Shown in pieces: positions 13,001 through 21,300 of a DNA stretch of 64,000 nt (positions are counted from its first letter, which is position 1; each line of letters starts with the position of its first letter). The DNA is from Branchiostoma lanceolatum (taxonomy: Eukaryota; Chordata; Leptocardii; Amphioxiformes; Branchiostomatidae). The position numbers and the translations under genes are program-made. Location of the stretch: contig NC_089738.1 of NCBI RefSeq assembly GCF_035083965.1, forward strand, positions 12,116,734 through 12,180,733, read 5' to 3'. Below the pieces are notes generated by a model. The model worked only from the letters and a program-made list of their open reading frames with translations. It made no database searches and was not told the DNA's origin.

Positions 13001-16000
13001 TCTCCAATCCCCATGGAAACCAATCCTTGTCTTGCTGAAGATTGCCCTTCTCCTACACAGAGCCTCACCCATGGCCACTGAGTATGGATGGGTTTTACCC
13101 TAAGGCTAGTTGTATCATTGGGTAAAAATGTTGTCATGATAATCATATTCAACAACATGTAATAATCGTAAGAACAAAGGCATTATCATAATGATTATCA
13201 TGATGATAATAAAGACCTAAATATCTCTTAAGGCTTCTCAAGACTATTTAACATCATGGAAGAGGATGGCTCAATCACATAGGATGACACCAAGCCAGAT
13301 GGATCCTTATTATAATACCCTTGTATTGTTGGGTAAAGTAAAGACACTTGCTCTATTCCGCCATCTGAGGGCCACTTTTCATAATCATGGTGACTGGGCC
13401 CTCTTGCTCTGCATGCAATCTGCAAATATGCTACACATTGAAGTGTCCTCTCATGCCAGGCCTGCTGCCCCTTATGCACTGGCTTTCAGCTAGGGTTATA
13501 GGCCGCTTATCCCAAAATTGCACCAGAGCAAATGTTTGATAAGCAATTTCACAAATTCTGATCCACAATTAGCACATTGTAAAGCTGTAAATTAAAGTGT
13601 TTCACGATCAAATTTTAGATGTAAAAGATGTCGGTACAATATGCTTAAATCTTAAGATCCAATCTGAGTGCTTACTTACTAGTTTTCGTTACGTTCTAAA
13701 AGGTATGAAAAGGCTTTAGATTTTTCATCTTCATGGCAATTTCGTATCTTCCATTGAAGTTTTAGGCTGAACATGTATTTCTAATGTGACTTCATGATTA
13801 TGTTCTTCAATGTAGGTTTTGCCCAGCTGATAAAGCTGTGCACTTCTCGCAGCTTCCTGAAGAAGAGAGGTAATCCTGACTGTCCATCACAATTAACAGT
13901 AACCAATGATAGCATGACAATTAGTGGTTCAACCAATGAGTGGCTGCATGCCCACAAAATCGTTGCATTTTTATGTTTTCATTTTGCATGTCTATGTTTT
14001 GATGGAAATGGTGGGTAAGCTCAGAGTGCGGGATTCGTCTGTTGGTCTTTTATATCAATATGTCATTCATTTTTGTAAATTGATACTATGAACAAGGAGG
14101 TTGAATACTAGTACTGTATGTACTAACCTCCTTGCTCTGACCTGAACAATTTCTTGTTCTTAGTACATGTAGGTGTAACAACACATACTGACTGGTAATT
14201 AGATTTTTATGTTACAAAACTTTTTGCAGGAAGATGCTGATCTGCAAGAGTTATGCAAAGGCCCTTGGCACAGATGAAGCTTTGAAGGTGGGAATGCATG
14301 ATTGAAATAATGCAAAAAGCGTTTATATATGACGCTGTAACTGAAAATAAGATGATACCATATGAATAAGACATTAACATGGTAACTTGTTAACTTATAC
14401 CAAGCCTGGTATACATTCTCTTCTAATCGCTTCTCTGCAGAATAGTCTAGCCTCCATCCCTATTGAACTGTATGGTTCTTACATCTTACTATTTGAACCT
14501 TGCCACAGTCTAACTTATATCAGCTTTTGGTGTGTGCATGTTTTTGCGAGGCATCTTCTGGAGTTAATATAATTGGATGCAAAGTCAGTGGAAAATGATA
14601 AAAAGGGTCACCAATGCAACCAATTGTTATTGCACATTTCCTGTAATTATATTTCACTTAATACAATGTTGCCATGTGCTTGATGACAGTATTTTCTGTG
14701 CATGATTTTTTGGTTCAATACAATGTGTTAAACCATGATAACAAAATGCTGCCTCATCTGTTGTTATTCTAGCCAACAGCCTATGTGGAGAAAAACTGGA
14801 TGCAAGAGGAGTACTCAGGGGGCTGCTATACCATCTACTATCCACCAGGGGTCCTCAGTAACTTCGGAAAGTAAGTCATTGTTAAATGTTCCAAGCAGTT
14901 TCAAGAATGCTCTATGTAAGAAAAAAAATGTTCAATAGCTTTCATGTAAAAGCCTGAACCTTTGTCTACTCATGAGAAGCCTGCAGGCTGATTCTCATTG
15001 TGGTCATGAGGGAGGAGGTAAGGGTCAGGCAAGATATATAACAAAGATACAGTTGACATGATTTAACTTCCTTACTGCCATTAACAACAGAATCATATGA
15101 ATGTGTTGGAGATAGTGATGGTCAATCAGTGCCAAGGAAAGGGCTGAGGATAGCCAATCAGTACCAGGGAAAGGGCTGAGAATAGCCAATCAGAACTGAG
15201 GAAAGGGCTAACCAAAGCCAAACAGTACCAAGGAAAGGGCTCAGACGATGGCCAAAGAAGTTATGCAAGTGCGTCAACTGAAGCAACATTACCTGCAATG
15301 ATTTTCTTAATATCCGAGGGATTTCACTTTTATTTGTTAATCATCTCCAAAACAAAGGAGAAATATGATTGTTTGTGATCTCCCAGGATGAATGGCTGTA
15401 CTAGTTTTTTTTCATCCAATTTGGCTTGTAGACCAATGAGCTGCAGATAACTTGGTTCTATTCTACTATATTTTAAATTTAACATCATACAACACTTTGA
15501 AGTAAGAAAGTCGTTTTGTGTTGTGTTGTGTACAGGGTACTAAGGCAGCCGTTTGGACGTATCTACTTTGCTGGAACAGAGACGGCCACCCATTGGTCAG
15601 GTTACATGGAGGGGGCGGTACAGGCTGGGGAAAGGGCAGCGAGGGAGGTGAGTGGGAAGAATCTCTCTTAAACTAGCAGTTTTACAACTCAAATAGTCAC
15701 AATGTCGACCATTCATCATCTCAGCCTCTCTACAGATCCAAAATCTACCATTAAGGATCACAACCATAGCAAGTATGTCCATAACACTGATTTGAAAACC
15801 ATAAGTTCTGCTGCAGTACCATAGAAATCTGCTTGGAGGCTCATAATAGAATTTATGAACACTAGATTTTATCCTTTCTTTGGGGACACCTTATTATCAC
15901 AGATTCAATGACTTCTTTAGTTTTTGAGGTAAAAAAAAAATTCTCAACAGGATGCATTTCATGCAATTTTTAGAATATTTTCAGAGCAATGGCAGAAAAT

Positions 16001-17005
16001 ACCTTTGAGGCATTGGTACTGTGTTATTGTATTCACCTTCTGCTGTATTCAAAAGAGCGTTGAGGGGACTGTTAAAGCACTATATGTAAGACAGAGTAGT
16101 TAGAAATTCACTGGTTTATGCATTAAGACCCATTTCTGGTCTTTTCCAGACCTTAAATGCAATGGGTCGCATCCCTGCAGACCAGATATGGCAAGAGGAA
16201 CCTGAATCAAAGGTACAGTTTGTATCTTTTTTTGGTTCAATTTTAGTTGTTTGCAGAGTGTCCAAATGCTCTGCCCCAACATTTCCTTTCCGTCATCATT
16301 TCAGGAGGCTCGCCTGGATTAATTCCTATCACTTTCTCTCCCAAAGTCTCTATATCTTCCATAGTGTTTTTTAAGTCCATAACTTGTACGTGTACATATG
16401 GGGATGTCCCTGTAGCTCAACTGGTAGCAGCCTCACAATTTAGCTCCTGCAATAAGTAAAAGCATGGAAGACCCTGGGCAAGACATCTCAGTTGGGGCTG
16501 CATCCGTCTTTCGGAAGGGACATAAAATGGGGGTTTTGTGTTCAAGCATCGGAGGTGCCTCAATGAACACACAGAAGGGCTAGCATCCTCTCCCTGTAAA
16601 AAATACCATCCCTTACTAACTGAAACAGCAAGGAAACTATGTGCTACTAGGCACTAAAAGCCTTGGGGTCTGAACGTCGCTGGCAATTGGATTAAAGTTA
16701 AAGTCTGACAGAGTCGACCAACTCGTGGATAAATCTGTGTCTCCAAAGAAGCAGCTCACTCGACAGCTCACCCTCCTTACATACAATGCCTCCTCTACAT
16801 GTATTTTTGGTACAATGCTGTAATTCAGCAATCACAAGAAACACTATCCTTTTTTCAGGACTGTCCAGCGCTACCCTTTGAGTCGACGTTCTGGCAGCGT
16901 AACTCCCCGTCTGTCGGAGGGTTTCTGAAGTTCTTGGGTCTGTCCCCGGTTCTCGCGGCCGCAGGTGTGGGTGCGGCGTTCGTTCTGAAGAAGAGTAGCC
17001 TGTAG
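7085..17005 (+). CDS. MAO: Monoamine oxidase (flavin amine oxidase), 16 exons, complete
   Basis: Coding exons: 7085-7127, 7485-7579, 7946-8083, 8895-8996, 9539-9630, 10029-10132, 10621-10658, 10938-11087, 11900-12059, 12468-12564 (or 12671-12767), 13816-13869, 14230-14287, 14773-14870, 15536-15647, 16150-16212, 16859-17005. All junctions are phase-consistent and give 516 aa, close to vertebrate MAO (about 520). Seen: the N-terminal dinucleotide-binding motif VVGAGISG followed by [10 protein letters not shown]294, C395 in SGGCY and Y433 in SGYMEG, matching the active-site lysine, the cysteine that binds FAD covalently and the aromatic cage of MAO-A/B with a constant two-residue offset; a hydrophobic C-terminal segment (about 485-516) ending KKSSL, as in the outer-mitochondrial-membrane anchor. 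The family oxidatively deaminates biogenic amines. The donor of exon 9 (gttact) is weak. Exon 8 has tandem donors and exon 10 is duplicated (separate entries). A and B types cannot be distinguished; invertebrates usually have one unsplit MAO. Confidence 0.95.
8476..8555. repeat. Perfect 28-bp inverted repeat inside MAO intron 3
   Basis: Bases 8476-8503 and 8528-8555 are exact reverse complements around a 24-nt loop. The stem lies in the intron between MAO exons 3 and 4, so it would be present in the pre-mRNA as a long hairpin. Weaker pairing continues outward (a tgtcaagaag block near 8441 against cttcttgac near 8563), which suggests a small foldback transposon. Confidence 0.9.
11040..11390 (+). 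repeat. 69-bp tandem repeat carrying five in-frame 5' splice sites (MAO exon 8)
   Basis: The 3' end of MAO exon 8 and its donor site are repeated with a 69-bp (23-codon) period. Consensus donors CAG|GTGAGT occur at 11088, 11157, 11226, 11295 and 11364. The intervening sequence is open in the MAO frame and reads [15 protein letters not shown] then TDTQDRFQ per unit. Using donor 1 gives a product of the normal family length. Each later donor would add 23 acidic residues without shifting frame into exon 9. The long minus-strand frames over this block are repeat shadows. Confidence 0.9.
11590..11790. repeat. CA-rich simple sequence
   Basis: Intron 8 of the MAO gene holds a degenerate (CA)n and CACACATA tract with short ACCC units. 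It is a compound microsatellite; open frames on the minus strand here are artefacts of the repeat. Confidence 0.8.
12468..12564 (+). other. MAO: MAO exon 10a (first of two intact exon copies)
   Basis: A 97-nt exon with acceptor tctgtag and donor GG|gtaaaa. It encodes [17 protein letters not shown] and then [16 protein letters not shown]. By my alignment it covers human MAO-B residues of about 310-341, including positions 316 and 326 in the entrance and substrate cavities (here Ile314 and Phe324 of this protein). It enters after one nucleotide of a codon and leaves after two, exactly as exon 10b does. Confidence 0.9.
12671..12767 (+). other. MAO: MAO exon 10b (duplicate, candidate mutually exclusive exon)
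   Basis: A second 97-nt exon with acceptor tcttattaag and donor GG|gtaaag, 203 bp after exon 10a and in the same phases. It encodes [17 protein letters not shown] and then [16 protein letters not shown], with no stop. The two copies are identical over [12 protein letters not shown] but differ in the first half, where the residue aligned with MAO-B Ile316 is Asn instead of Ile. 97 nt is not a multiple of three, so including both exons would shift the frame; one or the other must be used for a full-length protein. Confidence 0.85.
12797..13012. repeat. 24-bp minisatellite in MAO intron 10
   Basis: The unit cacagcttgccaagcttctc + caat recurs, with two units near 12797-12838 and a run of about four at 12927-13008. 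The two blocks are separated by an inserted stretch (12840-12925). The tract sits between exon 10b and the degenerate exon-10 copies. Confidence 0.85.
13079..13126 (+). pseudogene. Relic of the 3' part of MAO exon 10a
   Basis: This stretch resembles the last 40 or so bases of exon 10a plus its donor: tatggatgg, ttaccct and tgtatcattggg|taaaa occur in the same order as at 12535-12570. The following intron sequence (gataatcata...aataataaagacct) also matches the intron between 10a and 10b. It is part of a larger duplication of the 12535-12770 segment. Confidence 0.7.
13233..13332 (+). pseudogene. Dead third copy of MAO exon 10 (10b-like)
   Basis: Acceptor (ctcttaag) and donor (GG|gtaaag) look intact and the exon resembles 10b, sharing ttaacatcatggaagaggatgg and acaccaagccagatggatcc. 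It carries an in-frame TAG after the codons for GSIT, a deletion after that point and an insertion near the end, so it measures 100 nt rather than 97. It cannot encode a working cassette. Confidence 0.8.
15114..15257. repeat. Tandem repeat of about 31-33 bp in MAO intron 13
   Basis: Four to five imperfect copies of a unit like atagccaatcagtaccaggg + aaagggctgag follow one another. It lies well away from the splice sites of the flanking exons. Confidence 0.8.
16399..16695 (+). mobile_element. tRNA-derived SINE (family S1) in MAO intron 15
   Basis: The 5' part (gtccctgtagctcaactggt) is a good tRNA-like RNA polymerase III A box. It is followed by a unique body and a simple end (ggattaaagttaaag). 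A second, truncated copy of the same head lies at 22516-22570. The second promoter box is not well preserved. Confidence 0.6.
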
Positions 17006-18350
17006 CCGCCACCTTGCAAGGCTGAGTTGGTGGATTCCAGGTCACATTCAAGAACGCGGACAATGTTAAGATTGTCACACAATCATGAATTCACTTAAAA
17101 ATAATATCAACAGGCGACACTTTGAATTCGGAGCAACACCCTAAATCTGGAAAACTGTGATTATTGTAGCATAGATTGAGAGAGATTCGTTAAACAGTCA
17201 TGAATTCACATTGCTAAGAATAATACAATTTCAAAGAAGAAGAAGGTTTGAAGACTAAAAAATGTAAACTAGAAGCCAACAATAGAAAAAAATTATAACA
17301 TTTTACAAGTTGAATGAATTTCAATATAAAGGATGCACAAAGGTTCCACTATTGCTATAACCTTAGATTGAAAAAAAGGTGTTGCTGCTATGGTTCTATG
17401 AGAAATCAAATTTTTTGTAATAGATTATTTTAAGATGAAACACAATTTTATTCCATGAAAGTATGGTGGGATTTCAAAATATTTTATGATAAGAGTCTTA
17501 AAAACAAAACTACAAAACAAAACTTATTCCTTGTTTCTTTTTAATTTACTGAAAAGATGGTTTATAGCTGCTGTAAATGTCAATGATAGTACCAAAAGAC
17601 TAAGTCTTAGAAATATCCTTAATAGTCATTCCTCATCGGATATGCCATGATAATTTTGAAATTAGATAATCATATATTAAGTATGTTAAACTTTGTTTCT
17701 AGAATTGAAGAAGCAAGGTTACTACGTATACATGTAATTTGCAGGTTATAATAAATGTATTATGAATTTTACAAATTTGAGTCTGATTTCTTCACCCAGT
17801 CCTTTTGTCAGACAGTTTTGTCTTTAGATAAATTAATTTCATCTCCTGCATGCAACGTTTTTTGGACGTGGTTTGCTCTGACATTATCATCAGTAAGTGG
17901 TGTCCAACTCCTGGTACCTGACTTTACGACAGTCACTGCTTCACATGATATTCTGAAGTGTTTTAGTGCTTAGTATACAATCTTATAGCAACTTCATTAA
18001 TGAACATATTGTGCAGAGATAAACTGGAAAAAACAAACTCATAGAAGCTGTCCGTATGCAAAAATTAGTTTTCTCTCATTATTGAAGCCAGAAATTCTCC
18101 ACTTTTTCACGTCCTACCAACGCTTTGAAGTTGTTTCTAATCGGTCTGGTGCAAGCCTATGCAATGAATAAATACCACCCTTCTCTTCCCAGGGAATGGC
18201 AGCAATTTCTTTTATTACACACGACACAAGAAATACCCTGCACAAATGCAGACAATTAGCAGCTGAATCTGCGTGGGGCAGGTAGCTTAGCTTGTTGTAA
18301 CCAACATCAGAATATATTTTCCGCAGACCCAGGCGGTGGTATAGACTGAG
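17006..18350. other. MAO 3' UTR and intergenic spacer
   Basis: AT-rich sequence without coding features. A polyadenylation hexamer for the MAO transcript is at 17750. The remainder up to 18350 should hold the promoter and 5' UTR of the NHL gene. Open frames here are short and unsupported. Confidence 0.6.
17750..17755 (+). terminator. Polyadenylation signal AATAAA (MAO)
   Basis: First canonical AATAAA after the MAO stop codon, about 745 bp downstream. Cleavage would be expected 10-30 bp later. Confidence 0.55.
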
Positions 18351-21300
18351 ATGGCAGATATTTACGAGACTTGGGGATCTGACATACAGATCCGAGTCAT
18401 AGATCCGGATCAGAACGTAGATCCGATGGGAGGGGTTTACGACCAGGCTTGGGAATGTACGTGTAACGTCCAGATCCAAGCCCGGGATCCAGATCAGAGA
18501 ATGGATCCGATGGCAGATGTTTATGAGCAGGCTTGCGATTGGGGATCTGACAACCAGATCCAAGCTCCGGATCCAGATCAGAATATGGATCCGGTGGAAG
18601 ATGTTTACGAGCTGGCTTGCGATTGGCGATCTGACATCAAGATCAAAGTGCCGTATCCAGATCAAAATATGGATCCAGTGGTAGGTGTTTACGAGCCGGC
18701 TTGGGGATCTGACATCCAGATCGAAGCCCCAGATCCATATCAGGATACAGATCCTATGGAAGAGCCGTTTTACGAGCAGTCTCGCAATTCGGGATCTGGA
18801 ATCCAGATCAAAGTGCCGTATCCAGATCAAAATCTGGATCCGGTGGCAGATGTTTACGAGCAGGCTTGGGGATCCAACATCCAGATCCAAGCCCCTGATC
18901 CAGATCAGAATATAGATCCGCGCCTTTGGATCCCACTGAGGGAACGTCGTGGTCGGGAAGGCTTCGAGACAACCGGGCGTGGCGAAAACGTGCGCGGTCG
19001 GTCTCCCAGGGACGACAGCCCGGCGTTGGTGCTTGAAGACATGCCTGGCGGGCGGGATGGAGGAACGAGCGACGCACCTGATGACCCAGGACCGGCCGGA
19101 CCCGACACTGCGCCAGGGGGAGCTCAACCCGTCGAGGTGCTCAACCCGTTATACGCCTCTGATCTCCCTCCAGGTACCCACTTTGAAATTGTGTACCGCT
19201 CTCCCTTATTCACTCACTCACTCACTCACTCACTCAATCTTTTTACTAATTCTTCTTCTCATAATCCATATTTTCATATGGTTATATTATCATGGTGCAT
19301 TAAATTTTGTTTCTGTCAGCTTTTTCCAGCAGAGTCCCAAAGCACTGCAAAATGAAAAGTTTTTGTTCAGAATTGATGTTAAAAGCAATTATTGGTGACC
19401 CTGTTTTAATGAGTGTGTTGATCATGTGTTAGCATAGAAGTTTACATGAATTTGAGCAAGTACACCTTTTTTTGCATCGTATATTTAGTACATTTGGTTT
19501 ATAACTTTCTGATATGCATGTGACTTGAAGGTTCAAAATTCAGTGCTAACTTCAAAATGATTAATGTATTGCCGTGATATTGACAAATATTTTGGATCCA
19601 TTTGTTTTGTCTGTAATATATATAGTTTGTTTTTCATATTGTCGGTAGTTGTTCAAGTTGCTTTTGATTAGCAAATGTATCAAAAGGTGTACAAGAAAGC
19701 CCCAGCACAGTGCCATATGATTATTCAAAGCTGTTGATATCTATAAATGTATAGTGTGTTTTAATCCTGCGTCTACAGCATAATAAACATGCATGCAATA
19801 AGGAAATCTCCAACATTTAGGGGTTTAGTTCTTTTTTGTGGCTAATATACAATTATTCGTAAATTTCACGCTATCGGTAGCAATGTGTTTCAGAGGAAAG
19901 GATTGACCGACAACATAATCTAAAATTCAAACAACGATTTCAATTTAGCACTTCCCTATATATAATATTATGATTCAATGTACACCAGAAATGCATTTTA
20001 AAAATCAAATATTTATGCTCCCAATATTTTTCACTCGTCTGTAGGCAATATCCGAAACAACGCCATCTGCGTTGATGGGTTGTCACTCTGTCGCCTGGTA
20101 TGCATCGCCATGACAACCATCGGCATAGCAACGCTGATGACATCAGTGCCTTTCGCTATGATGGATACGGGCATCCCGGATAATGCAGAGGTATGAGTTA
20201 TTATTTTTCCATTATTCATATTAGTATGCAGCATTGTGTCACAGTAAATATATCATTTTTTAATCTTCTGGCTTCTGCACAATCATGTTATGACTTTTTA
20301 TTTTCGGCAAGATGGTTGTGTTTTCAGGTGTGTGTTAGTCTGTCTGTCTGTGATCAGCATTACTTGAGAAGTCGTGGATGGATCTTTAAATTACTAGTTA
20401 CTGTAGTAGGTCACAGTTGAAAAAATGAGGAAACAATTAGATTATGGGCTCCCCTACTGGCTTTTCATCGTACTGTAGCAGGTCTTTGATATCTCATGTT
20501 CTAGACATGCTATGGTCATGATTATTAATGGTAGATATATAGCTCTTGAACTCATGAATAACTTCAGTGACATGGGCCCCCTAGCAGCTTTTTGAAACTG
20601 ATGTGGGGTGGACAGATCATTAAAACTTTTGGTATGAAAATAGTGATGATTGACATAATTAGATGAAAAGTATGCAAATTAGGAGTTAGTTTTTGTATTC
20701 TCTGTGAGTAAATTTTATAAATCTGCTGCTTTCCATGATGCCTTCAAACTTGACATTACATGTATGAAAAAGAGAGGAACATCTGATTCAATAGAAATCA
20801 GTCATGCAAGTCTTCATTTGAATCATGAATGAGAAATAGCATAATGCTGGGAATACTTTCGGTATGAGGAAGTTAACTAAACGTCAACGACTTTATACAT
20901 AGAGAAGCAATTTGCATGATTATTGAGAAAATAATACTGTAACTGTTACAATAGCCTTCTTTGCTGACATGAGACTTTCATACTTTGCACAACTTTTATT
21001 ATTTGGGTGTTAATTTGGGTAAAGAGGATTATTAAGTGATGAAAATTATGCAAACGAGTACCATATTTGCATAATCAACTATGTCTGACTCAGTAAAGGT
21101 CAACATCCATTTGGGGAAGGTATGAGGTCGCAGAACACTTGTATGTAGGAGTGACCTTTTATCCTAAATGGTCTTTCATTGATTACAAGATAATCTATTT
21201 ATTATTCAACAATTGTGTGATACCACCTATGGCAGCCTGTATAACAATGCTTGTAGTATATAAACTGAATGTATGTAGTATATGAGAATATATAACCCCC

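Noticed and set aside
18114-19127. 337-codon open frame on the minus strand with ILIWIR-type repeats
   Set aside because: It is the antisense of the GATC-rich coding repeat. The plus strand splices in phase into the transmembrane and NHL exons; the minus strand has no homology I recognise.
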